A stretch of 31,463 nucleotides of DNA from a virus: positions 1-31,463 of the IMG/VR virus record IMGVR_UViG_3300047546_001528. One strand, written 5' to 3'. Under the pieces are notes generated by a model. The model was not told the DNA's origin, made no database searches, and was given only the letters and a program-made list of their open reading frames with translations. Position numbers and translations under genes: made by a program. Shown in pieces: positions 12,764-19,832 of this stretch. Within the stretch, counting starts at the first letter, position 1. Each line of letters starts with the position of its first letter.

Positions 12764-13447
12764 TCAACAGGATTCGTTATTTCCTGCCTGTTTTCTATGT
12801 TTATTTTTTAAGTATACGTAATGACGACGGCTTATTCCAAACTTACTTACTGCGTCTTTACAAGAATACTTAAGAATATCCTCAGCATTATAACTGCGTT
12901 TTGTATTAGGAATATTCATAGATTTTTTTAATCTATAATAATGCGTTTTACTTATGCTATACTTAGTGTTTGCTTCTTTAAAGGTTAATTTAACAATCTC
13001 TTCAGAATTATACGTTTCTTGAGAATTCCAGTAATCTTTTGACACCTTACTGAACAATTCTCTATTTTCTAAAGAGTGCTTCATTCCTTTAGCTGGAGTT
13101 TTACCAACTCTTGCTTTTTTTAACTTATTTTTCCAATCGGACACATCATTTATTGGAAAATAAGATTCACCACCATCAAGTATATTATAAGTATCACCAA
13201 GTAAATCCCGATAATATTTAACATAGTATTTCTCAGACGCTAAAAGGTCGTCTTCACTCTCGCAAGTTTTTAATATAGAAATAGAAAAATTTTCAAAGCC
13301 ATATTTACGCATCGCATCATATAGTTTTAATTTTTTTCCTCTTTTACTAGAACTCTTGTGTGACTTCCAGCGAACTTTTAAACTAGACCGAGTAATACCT
13401 ACATAAACAGAACCAGTTAACTCATTCCTAACTAAATAAACATACAT
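12764..13447 (-). CDS. GIY-YIG intron homing endonuclease (227 aa)
   Basis: GIY-YIG domain at residues 1-90: MYVYLVRNELTGSVYVGITR supplies both tyrosine motifs, then VRWKSH (Arg27) and SEKYYVKYYR (Glu72, the metal ligand). A NUMOD3-like DNA-binding segment follows (ARVGKTPAKGMKHSLENREL, about 125-145). Then come two related units of about 35 residues (NSEEIVKLTFKEANTKYSIS... and NAEDILKYSCKDAVSKFGIS...), each a short helix-turn-helix ending in HYYRLKK/HYVYLKN. I chose the ATG at 13447, preceded by AAGG; a longer frame runs back into the intron core. It ends 7 bp before the 3' splice site. Its expected role is to cut intronless nrdJ genes. Confidence 0.88.
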   Translation of the reverse strand: MYVYLVRNELTGSVYVGITRSSLKVRWKSHKSSSKRGKKLKLYDAMRKYGFENFSISILKTCESEDDLLASEKYYVKYYRDLLGDTYNILDGGESYFPINDVSDWKNKLKKARVGKTPAKGMKHSLENRELFSKVSKDYWNSQETYNSEEIVKLTFKEANTKYSISKTHYYRLKKSMNIPNTKRSYNAEDILKYSCKDAVSKFGISRRHYVYLKNKHRKQAGNNESC

Positions 13448-13582
13448 AACTACCTTACCTTTCGATAAGGGTCGGACTATATCATCACATTTCTGTGCTG
13501 TGCGCTTCGAGTACACTTGTACTCTACGACTTACGTCTAGTCTCTGAACCCCATCAGTGATGTGCTAAAGTACCATAAGGTA

Positions 13583-13611
13583 CTCTATTATTATACACTA
13601 TTTTTGTGTCA
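13583..13611 (-). promoter_or_regulatory. Late promoter L2 (29-bp motif) inside the intron
   Basis: Minus strand TGACACAAAAATAG, TG, TATAAT (13590-13595), AATAGAG. It lies 84 bp inside the intron and about 135 bp before the endonuclease ATG, with a short hairpin (AGTACC-TTAT-GGTACT) at the predicted start. It gives the endonuclease expression independent of nrdJ. Confidence 0.78.
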
Positions 13612-13694
13612 CTGACAAGGATGCTGATTAGCATATCTTTATGACTTAGCTTTCCAGCAGTTCACACAGTTTAAAGACCGCCAAACTTTAGTAA

Positions 13695-15205
13695 ACGGTC
13701 GTAACTAGGAGAGGTGTAGGAATACGAAGAACACTGGCATACTCTTGAGCCGCATTATTCGCAATCTTATTCAACTCCTGCAAGAACATCGCCAATGGAT
13801 ATTGCAACAAACTACCGTCTGAGTTTATAATTGGAACAAGTGCATCGACATCAGTTGAGTCAACTCCACACGCATCCAAAGCCTCCACATAGCCAGTGAA
13901 TGAAACGCCAGTCAAGCGGTCCCGCTTCTGCACTTCATCCCAATGGGGAAGTTCAAGTGTTACCGTGGTCATACGAAGACCAATACGAGTAGCCAAGATG
14001 ATTGCATTTGCCAACGCATTAAAGTCAATTTTACCGTGCTTAACGTAACCAGCCATGTTAATTTCTGAGAGATTACACACGCCATTGTCGGCAAGGAGAA
14101 TCTCCGCACATGGGTTGGTACCTGCATAGTATGGGCGACGTTTAGATGCGGCTTCAGCATTAATAAAACCTGGCTCACCATTGTTCGCAATACGTTCAAA
14201 AATATCCTTGAGTTGTTCTCGGGTTGGCTTCTTTTGGAAGTAAACCGAGTTATTACTCATAGAGCGATAACGGAACTCTTCTTTCTTTGGGTCACTCCAA
14301 AGATTGGTCTTGGCATCAAGAATATTATCATCGGTAATATCGAACAAGGTAATCTCGCTTGAACGACGAACACCGCCAACAACTACGCATGAGCCAATAA
14401 TATTCATAATGTCCATCGCCTGCACAGTGTTCAACTGGGCATTACCACGACACATGACACGGTGAATCTGCTTGAACATATCACGCAGTGCGGTATGACC
14501 TGAAGCACGACCACCAAATGTTTTAAGAATCTCACCTTGTTGGCGAACATTGTCGTAGTTAATCATAATCGACTCAACATACTTGTCAGAGCGCATTGTC
14601 TGGAAGTAAGCGTCTAACGCACTAACCCAGCCCTCTTTCGAGTCACCAACAATAATATAAACACCGCCGGAATCTTCATAAACTTGAGTTTCTTCAATAC
14701 GCTGGTCAGGCTTCTTTGGATGATACGGCTTGTGTGCCACAACTACATTGGTTTTAATCGCAGGTAGTCGATAAACATCTTGCGGAAGTACACGGAAACC
14801 AACCCCTGTACCAAGCATCATCAAATAAAAGGCATCAACAAACGCATCAAATGAATCAACTACAGTAAATGAACAATTGAAATTTGACAGGGGGAACTTG
14901 CGTGCGGCTTCCGTTCCGCCAATCCACATAGTGCGACCCGCAGTAAACAGGCGCAAATTAAACATCTCGTCAAAGAAATGCTCTGCCTCTTGACGAAGCA
15001 GAGTCATATCATTTGGACCAGAGTGAAGACTCATAGAATATTCTACGACACGACGACACGTTTCTTTCCAGTGTTCTCGGCGACCCAATTCAGGAAGAAA
15101 CCGTGAATAGGTGCGAAGATAAACAAACTGCCCAAGAATGGAATTCCATTCGGGGTTATCATTATACTTACTCAAAAACTCGTCGCTCAAAAAACTACTC
15201 GGCAT
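13695..15205 (-). CDS. nrdJ: Class II ribonucleotide reductase, exon 1 (N-terminal part)
   Basis: Converts ribonucleoside triphosphates to deoxyribonucleotides with adenosylcobalamin. With the ATG at 15205 (AAGGAG nine bases upstream; an in-frame ATG at 15226 lies before this ribosome site), the residues match the Lactobacillus enzyme in order and spacing: Cys111 (FNCSF; Cys119), Asn364, Cys366, Glu368 in NPCAEI (406, 408, 410) and Cys377 (419). Cys366 would form the thiyl radical and Cys111/Cys377 the disulfide. Other landmarks: LGTGVGFRV, SCVVVGGVRRSSEI and the GFINAEA loop. The uninterrupted frame ends in the intron at 13688. Overlaps the upstream gene by 11 bp. Confidence 0.93.
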
Positions 15206-15515
15206 CAGTAGCATCTCCTTTGTCATTCTCTGACTCTTGTTGTAAAATACTTGTAAAAGAAAAATCGGTCAAAATCTCACAAACTTCTTTAGAGCACAAT
15301 TCTCGTTCTACAGTAAGAATCATCTTCTCTTGTAGATACTTTATGAACTTAGTAGAATCGGCTTCATAACAAATAGCCCGCAGACTATGTGTACTAAATT
15401 CTTCTGTATCTTGCGCACTACAGGTGAACTGAACAACATACTCATAAAAATCGTCGCCGTCAACTCGTGAGCAGGTAAATGCGACTACAGAAAATCTATA
15501 CTTACCTGGTTTCAT
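15195..15515 (-). CDS. Hypothetical protein (106 aa) between nrdJ and mazG-like genes
   Basis: Soluble, beta-rich first half (YRFSVVAFTCSRVDGDDFYEYVVQFTC), helical middle (STKFIKYLQEKMILTV) and acidic tail (QESENDKGDATDAE). Cys residues at several places do not form a clear CxxC site. The ATG at 15515 overlaps the MazG stop, and the tail overlaps the nrdJ start. No family recognised. Its position suggests a partner in nucleotide metabolism, but nothing in the protein shows it. Confidence 0.6.
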   Translation of the reverse strand: MKPGKYRFSVVAFTCSRVDGDDFYEYVVQFTCSAQDTEEFSTHSLRAICYEADSTKFIKYLQEKMILTVERELCSKEVCEILTDFSFTSILQQESENDKGDATDAE

Positions 15516-15889
15516 TAGCGGTTATCTCCACTTCCCTTGATTACACCACGTTGAGCACGACTTTTAATCTTCATGAAGTTCTCATAAAATACATCACTAA
15601 TAGAAATACCGAGGTCGTCTGCAACAGCAGTAACATACCAAAGCACATCACCCAATTCTGAAACAATGTCATTAAACCTTTCTTGAGTTAATTGACCATC
15701 GTCGTCACGCATAAGTTTCTTAACCTTACCTGCAACTTCTCCTGCTTCATTGACAAGACCCAATACTGGGTAGATTAGATGGTGTTCTTCTGAGTACACC
15801 TTTGTACTTCGCACAAACAACTGATAGTTATGTAGACTTTCTACACCCTCAGTTTCATTTTCAGTCTCTTGTTTAAAATCTTCAGTCAT
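15515..15889 (-). CDS. MazG-like nucleoside triphosphate pyrophosphohydrolase (124 aa)
   Basis: The metal-binding signature of the all-alpha NTP pyrophosphatase family is complete: Glu48 and Glu51 (NEAGEVAGK), then Glu78 and Asp81 (SELGDVLWYV), with the first pair 26 residues before the second. The rest (HLIYPVLGLVNEAGEV, AVADDLGISISDV) follows the MazG pattern. It hydrolyses (d)NTPs to monophosphates and pyrophosphate. In phages it may reset nucleotide pools or lower (p)ppGpp-type stress signals. It sits in the early leftward operon with nrdJ and Nmad1. Confidence 0.88.
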   Translation of the reverse strand: MTEDFKQETENETEGVESLHNYQLFVRSTKVYSEEHHLIYPVLGLVNEAGEVAGKVKKLMRDDDGQLTQERFNDIVSELGDVLWYVTAVADDLGISISDVFYENFMKIKSRAQRGVIKGSGDNR

Positions 15890-15890
15890 A

Positions 15891-16235
15891 CTACTTTCCC
15901 CATTTCCCTTTCAGTAAGATTAATGCAATTATAGCATAGTTAGCGAGGTCTGTCAAATTGTCCTCAATACTTTCAAATTTAGGTGACTTTGACCCTTTAT
16001 ACTCGCCTGTGGTAATATCAAATCCGTATAAGTTCATGAGTCTAGCAGTTTTATCCCAGATGCGTACAATTGCGCCTAGTTCACCAGTGCCTAACATATT
16101 CTGTGGCGAATAGTCATTCATCTTTTCTTTATGAATTTCGTACATAACATCAACAATGCGCTTAAATTCTGCGTATTGTTCGGGATATTTTGGATTTTCT
16201 ACATTTTGCGGATATGCAGTAGTCTTACTTAACAT
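15891..16235 (-). CDS. Nmad1/DUF1599-like protein (114 aa)
   Basis: Shows the pattern of the nucleotide-modification-associated domain 1 (DUF1599): EIHKEKMNDYSPQNML, then GAIVRIWDKTARLMNL and ESIEDNLTDLANYAIIALIL. The domain is all-alpha and occurs near nucleotide hypermodification genes and in many phages. Its reaction is not established. It is the first gene after the leftward early promoter (16377-16405), with a leader of about 135 bp that carries the TATAAT array. AGGA precedes the ATG. No modifying enzyme is encoded in this window. Confidence 0.75.
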   Translation of the reverse strand: MLSKTTAYPQNVENPKYPEQYAEFKRIVDVMYEIHKEKMNDYSPQNMLGTGELGAIVRIWDKTARLMNLYGFDITTGEYKGSKSPKFESIEDNLTDLANYAIIALILLKGKWGK

Positions 16236-16298
16236 AATCTTGTCCTTTACTTTATTATTAATATAAGTTATTATTAAATAACTTAATTATATATCTAT

Positions 16299-16355
16299 AT
16301 TATATATTATATATTATATTATTATATATTATATATTATATTATTATATATTATA
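16299..16355 (-). repeat. Eight-fold TATAAT array (7-7-8 spacing, 22-bp unit)
   Basis: On the minus strand eight perfect TATAAT hexamers occur at start-to-start distances 7, 7, 8, 7, 7, 8, 7, making a 22-bp tandem unit (about two helical turns). It is in the leader of the early leftward operon, 15-70 bp downstream of the predicted start. It could be a melting element of an origin, a polymerase pausing or decoy array, or a slipped-strand repeat. A short CCCC-GCA-GGGG hairpin (16358-16369) adjoins it. Confidence 0.85.
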
Positions 16356-16376
16356 TTCCCCGCAGGGGGTAATAAG

Positions 16377-16405
16377 ATTATACCACACTTTTAAACTCTT
16401 GTCAA
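16377..16405 (-). promoter_or_regulatory. Leftward early promoter (TTGACA-N17-TATAAT)
   Basis: Perfect hexamers at 16400-16405 and 16377-16382 with a 17-bp spacer. It drives Nmad1, MazG, the 106-aa protein and nrdJ. Its -35 is only 3 bp from the -35 of the opposing rightward promoter. Confidence 0.9.
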
Positions 16406-16408
16406 ATC

Positions 16409-16437
16409 TTGACTTTTTCATTGGCGCATGGTATAAT
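16409..16437 (+). promoter_or_regulatory. Rightward early promoter (TTGACT-N17-TATAAT)
   Basis: TTGACT at 16409-16414, 17-bp spacer, TATAAT at 16432-16437. It drives the DNA-binding protein gene at 16482. GGGTA-ATAATA-TACCC near the start site can form a small hairpin or serve as an operator. Confidence 0.88.
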
Positions 16438-16481
16438 TCTAGTGGGTAATAATATACCCTATTAATTTGTCAGAGGTACCT

Positions 16482-16853
16482 ATGAGTCAACTATGTTGTG
16501 TGTGTGACAACTTCGCCAAAAGAGGAAGTAGATTCTGCGCTGATTGTAAAATAATCTATTCCAGTGTTAATAAAGAACCGTGGTTTGAAGAATTATGTAA
16601 TTTAATGAAACGTCAGCGCAAAATAGACGATATTGAAAAATATTCCATTTATGATAGTAACACAAAATCGCTCCAAAGTAAATACCAGAGAAGACGAGGA
16701 AGACCAACAACTTCTAAAGTTGTTCGTGAACTGGTAATGAGTTTGAAAGAAACTTCACCTAATGCGTCTATTCGTGATATTGAGTCATCTTGTGTTTCTG
16801 CGGGTGTAATTGTATCAAGAGAAACCATTCGCAGAATTTTGACACAAAAATAG
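16482..16853 (+). CDS. Zinc-finger / AT-hook / HTH DNA-binding protein (123 aa), candidate late regulator
   Basis: Three DNA-binding parts in 123 residues: a zinc ribbon (Cys5 or Cys6, Cys8, then Cys19, Cys22 in CVCDNFAKRGSRFCADC), a basic AT-hook RRRGRP (70-75), and a C-terminal helix-turn-helix (NASIRDIESSCVSAGVIVSRETIRRIL, 95-120) like the N-terminal HTH of transposases. I use ATG 16482, with GAGGT before it; an in-frame TTG at 16467 lacks a ribosome site. It is the only gene between the rightward early promoter and the late promoter, and its last codons (TTGACACAAAAATAG) are part of the late promoter. This suggests it is the early-made activator or autoregulator of late transcription (inference). 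Confidence 0.75.
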   Translation: MSQLCCVCDNFAKRGSRFCADCKIIYSSVNKEPWFEELCNLMKRQRKIDDIEKYSIYDSNTKSLQSKYQRRRGRPTTSKVVRELVMSLKETSPNASIRDIESSCVSAGVIVSRETIRRILTQK

Positions 16854-16868
16854 TATATAATAATAGAG
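16840..16868 (+). promoter_or_regulatory. Late promoter L3 (29-bp motif), rightward head/tail genes
   Basis: TGACACAAAAATAG, TA, TATAAT (16856-16861), AATAGAG on the plus strand. It overlaps the end of the regulator gene and lies 25 bp before the next start codon. It is the only promoter I see for the 14-kb structural operon. Confidence 0.8.
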
Positions 16869-16892
16869 AGTAATTTTTTTTTAGGAGGGTCT

Positions 16893-17681
16893 ATGGGGAT
16901 TCCTGTACCGAGTTCTACCGTAATCACTCTAGCTGCACAAACAATAAACAGTGAATATTACCAACAGCTTATGCTCAGTGATGAGAGCGGTAACGTACTT
17001 GGTGGTGCTAATCCTGTGAGTGTTGATGTGGCTGTGTCTGGTTACACTTCTACCGCTGCATCATATCAAGGAACTAGTTTTCCTATTGGTGGCGTTCATA
17101 TTGCTGATTTAACTGGCACGGACTTTACTGAAATGGCTGACGGTGAATTTGCTACCGTTCGCATTAATAATCGCCGTGCTTTAATGACCGCTACTGATGG
17201 TCAAGTTACAACTCTTGTTGAGTCGTTGCCCAATAATTATCATGATACAGTAGTTTGTAGTGGTGCTGTTTTTACAACTGCACTTACACCTGCATATGCA
17301 GGATTCTTTGACTACACCGCACAGAATAACACACGCTATGTGTATATTCCCTTGAGTAAGAGCGGTTGGAAACGAGCAACAATTTACATTCGTCACAATT
17401 TGATTAATGTATCGGACTCGCTTCCGTCTACGCTACCAATTACGCTATGTGCTGACTTTGGTCAACTTGATGATGACTTTATTATTAAAACAGACAGCAT
17501 TAGCGGTCTTGTTTCTGCATATTCGTCTAAAGCATATACCTGCTATACATTTAGCGGGACTTCTAATGCTAAGGAATACATTCCAGAGTTAGACTCGCCC
17601 CTCGCTGGAATTATTGTTACTATTGCTCCTACGCAGTCAGTAACAGGTAACTATGAAATTTACGTTAGTAAGGGGGCTTAA
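16893..17681 (+). CDS. Probable virion structural protein (262 aa)
   Basis: First gene after the rightward late promoter, with a strong AGGAGGG. The protein is beta-rich, with few charged residues and no signal. The segment FPIGGVHIADLTGTDFTEMADGEFATVRINNRRALM resembles a pattern common in phage surface proteins (short strand, GG, then dGe-A-L--N--G/R-L). The C-terminal half (VYIPLSKSGWKRATIYIRHN onward) looks like a jelly-roll or Ig-like barrel. A head decoration or short fibre is likely; the exact role is not shown. Its stop overlaps the next start (TAATG). Confidence 0.6.
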   Translation: MGIPVPSSTVITLAAQTINSEYYQQLMLSDESGNVLGGANPVSVDVAVSGYTSTAASYQGTSFPIGGVHIADLTGTDFTEMADGEFATVRINNRRALMTATDGQVTTLVESLPNNYHDTVVCSGAVFTTALTPAYAGFFDYTAQNNTRYVYIPLSKSGWKRATIYIRHNLINVSDSLPSTLPITLCADFGQLDDDFIIKTDSISGLVSAYSSKAYTCYTFSGTSNAKEYIPELDSPLAGIIVTIAPTQSVTGNYEIYVSKGA

Positions 17682-18235
17682 TGAAGACAGGTCAATTTGT
17701 CGAGTGGGATTCATCTGGTGGTTCTGCTCGTGGTAAAATTGTATCAATTGTTCGTAACGGTGACGTTCCAAACATTGACGCAAAAATTACAGGTACTCCA
17801 GAAGAACCGGCGGCAAGAATTCAGGTCTATCGAAAAGATAGCGATGGTAATTACGAAGCCACTGATACTTTCGTTGGTCACAAAATAACAGAACTTAGAG
17901 CAATTAAGTCACTTGCGTCTTTGGAAGAGTTTTCTCCTAGACAGCAATACTTAATTGAGTCTTATCTTAATACAGTTGAGATGTTTGGTCTCTTTTCAAA
18001 AGATACTACTTCAGAGGGTGCTCATTACATTGATGCGTCGAAAAATGTGTTCGCTTCCGAGGGTCTTGCGTGTTACAATTGTGCTTTTTTCGCTGAAGAT
18101 AGCGGTGCTTGCGCAATTGTGGCTGGACCAATTGAAGAAAACGCAGTTTGTAAACTCTGGATAATCGAAAATGAGTACATTGGAGGAGCACCAGACACCA
18201 CTGACGACAATGAAGAAGAGGTAATGGATGATTAA
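17681..18235 (+). CDS. Two-domain protein: Tudor/SH3-like N-terminus and four-Cys C-terminus (184 aa)
   Basis: Residues 1-78 (MKTGQFVEWDSSGGSARGKI, PAARIQVYRKDSDGNYEATD, VGHKITELRAIKSL) match the beta-barrel pattern of the DUF2945/Tudor-like family found in phages and soil bacteria. Residues 128-160 contain CYNCAFF, GAC and ENAVCKLW: Cys131, Cys134, Cys144, Cys157, spaced like a small iron-sulfur (HiPIP-like) or zinc fold. The tail is acidic. It is coupled to the protease-scaffold gene (8-bp overlap). Both domains tend to occur beside phage head-maturation genes. Its function is unknown. Confidence 0.62.
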   Translation: MKTGQFVEWDSSGGSARGKIVSIVRNGDVPNIDAKITGTPEEPAARIQVYRKDSDGNYEATDTFVGHKITELRAIKSLASLEEFSPRQQYLIESYLNTVEMFGLFSKDTTSEGAHYIDASKNVFASEGLACYNCAFFAEDSGACAIVAGPIEENAVCKLWIIENEYIGGAPDTTDDNEEEVMDD

Positions 18236-19805
18236 AAACTTTTCAGAGGGTCAGTGGAAAGTAGGAGGTTCAAGTAAACTACCTATTGCAAATGACGAGC
18301 AGTGGGATGGTCCAAGCGCACAGAATCAAATATTTTCTCTGGCTGGTTTCGACACCGATAACCCTAAAGTAGAAATTGCCCGACAGGGTTTTCTTGTGTA
18401 TGATGCAAGTAATCCTACACTAAAAGGCTCATATAAACTACCATTTGCTATTGTACGTGATGGTCGCTTATATGCCTCCACAGCGGGTCTAAGAGCCGCC
18501 GCACAACGTCTACCGCAGACTGACATACCTACCTCTGTTATGGAGAGCGCACAGCGAATCCTAGATATGTACAAGAGCAAGTCAGATTCTGCTGCTAAGT
18601 ATGCTAACATTGACTTCTCTCCACCCGAGGGAGTTACATCCGCTGCAAAGCGTGGTCTGGAACTTCACGAAAAAGGTCTTAGTGGTTCTGGTCTTGAATC
18701 AGCCACAGTCCTTTGGGCACGAAAATATGCTAGTGGTGAATCAGTCAGTCCTGCACGAGCAAGAATGGGTAATCGCTTCTTTGGTAGAAATGCTCGCTTC
18801 GCTAATGCCCCGAAAGATTCTCCTGCTTGGGTTTCTTGGTTACTCTGGGGTGGCAGTGCCGGTAAAGCTTGGTTTTCAAAACTTGTTGCACAAATGGATG
18901 CGGCAGACAAAAAGACATCAGCAACTGTTCATGGATTTATCAAAGTTGCCGAATTAAATAAACAAAATCCTTTTCTAAAAGAAGTTGAACTTATACTAAC
19001 TGATTTTGAGCCTAACTCAAATCGTGAGGGTATTCCTCGCAGTGAAGCTCAAAACATAATTAAAACTGCGCTATATACTCCAATTAAAATTGCAATTTCA
19101 GAAACTGATTATGCTGGTCATAAAAATGCAGTTCCCATCGGACCAATTACAAGTGTTTACGAAGATACACACGATGGTAAGCCAGTAATCAAAGCAAAAG
19201 CAATTATTTGGACTGATGAGTACAGTGATGTTTACGATATACTAAAAGCCCAGTCTAGCGAACGAGAATACATTGGGACTTCGTGGGAAATATACTACGA
19301 GTCAGCAACAGCAGAAAACGGCGTAAACTGGCTTAACAATGTCATATTTGCAGGAACTTGTATTGTTGATGTCCCTGCATATGGCGATAGAACTAAACTT
19401 CTAAGTAAGGTAGCAGAAAAACAAATGAATGAACTAAATGACCAAATTGAGCAGTTGCAGACGCAACTGACAGAAAGGGAGAATGAGCTAAATGAACTAC
19501 GGAAAGAAGTCGATGCCTACAAAGCAGAAGCCCATGCAAAAGCCCAAGCCGAAAAGCGGCAAAATGTAGTTGCGAGACTACTAAAGGCTGGTTTCACACA
19601 GGCTGAGGCAGACGAAAAGATTGAATTCTACGTAAGTCTTGATGACGCTGTTTTTGACAAAATTGTCACTGACTTTGTACGAACTCGAACCGAAGCATCC
19701 AAGAACTTAAATCACGATACGGTGATTCCTGAAGTTGGTGGTTCGCATACTCCTTTGTCACCCAAACAACTTGCCCAAGAGTTTAAGAAACTCAAAGCTA
19801 AGTAA
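18228..19805 (+). CDS. Prohead protease-scaffold fusion with an extra N-terminal domain (525 aa)
   Basis: Three parts. Residues 1-225: an uncharacterised phage domain (RQGFLVYDASNPTLKGSYKL, then AAKRGLELHEKG, SPARARMGNRFFGRN, WLLWGGSAGKAWF) that often accompanies phage head genes. Residues 233-395: a capsid-maturation protease fold with His298 (DYAGHKNAVPIGPI) and Ser352 (GTSWEIYYE) as likely catalytic pair. Residues 399-445: a coiled-coil scaffold rich in Gln, Glu and Ala. Its position before the decoration and capsid genes fits assembly and cleavage of the prohead. Fusion of protease and scaffold is known in HK97-type phages; the N-terminal domain is the unusual part. Confidence 0.78.
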   Translation: MIKNFSEGQWKVGGSSKLPIANDEQWDGPSAQNQIFSLAGFDTDNPKVEIARQGFLVYDASNPTLKGSYKLPFAIVRDGRLYASTAGLRAAAQRLPQTDIPTSVMESAQRILDMYKSKSDSAAKYANIDFSPPEGVTSAAKRGLELHEKGLSGSGLESATVLWARKYASGESVSPARARMGNRFFGRNARFANAPKDSPAWVSWLLWGGSAGKAWFSKLVAQMDAADKKTSATVHGFIKVAELNKQNPFLKEVELILTDFEPNSNREGIPRSEAQNIIKTALYTPIKIAISETDYAGHKNAVPIGPITSVYEDTHDGKPVIKAKAIIWTDEYSDVYDILKAQSSEREYIGTSWEIYYESATAENGVNWLNNVIFAGTCIVDVPAYGDRTKLLSKVAEKQMNELNDQIEQLQTQLTERENELNELRKEVDAYKAEAHAKAQAEKRQNVVARLLKAGFTQAEADEKIEFYVSLDDAVFDKIVTDFVRTRTEASKNLNHDTVIPEVGGSHTPLSPKQLAQEFKKLKAK

Positions 19806-19832
19806 TAACATTAAACGAGGTATAACAGAAAA

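Larger units (their letters stand above)
12757..13694 (-). mobile_element. Group I intron in nrdJ (938 nt)
   Basis: Joining base 13695 to 12756 restores an exact reductase frame, with Val encoded across the junction (GT + C). The upstream exon ends in U and the intron ends in G (comp. 12757), as group I introns require. A P7-like pair, GACTA (13538-13542) with TAGTC (13475-13479), has the usual setting (CAGAGACTAGACG ... GATATAGTCCG) of group IA cores. It carries a GIY-YIG endonuclease gene and its own copy of the late promoter. The insertion point is in the codon run for the conserved TTVKPSGT active-site segment, a frequent target of phage introns. Confidence 0.9.

Noticed and set aside
12123-13688. 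nrdJ as two separate genes or a frameshifted pseudogene
   Set aside because: Removing 12757-13694 restores one frame with every catalytic Cys, and the inserted DNA has group I intron ends and a homing endonuclease.
16840-16861. TTGACA...TATAAT at 16839-16861 as an ordinary sigma-70 promoter
   Set aside because: The spacer would be only 11 bp, and the other two copies have CTGACA or GTGACA. The conservation across the whole 29 bp argues for a different recognition.
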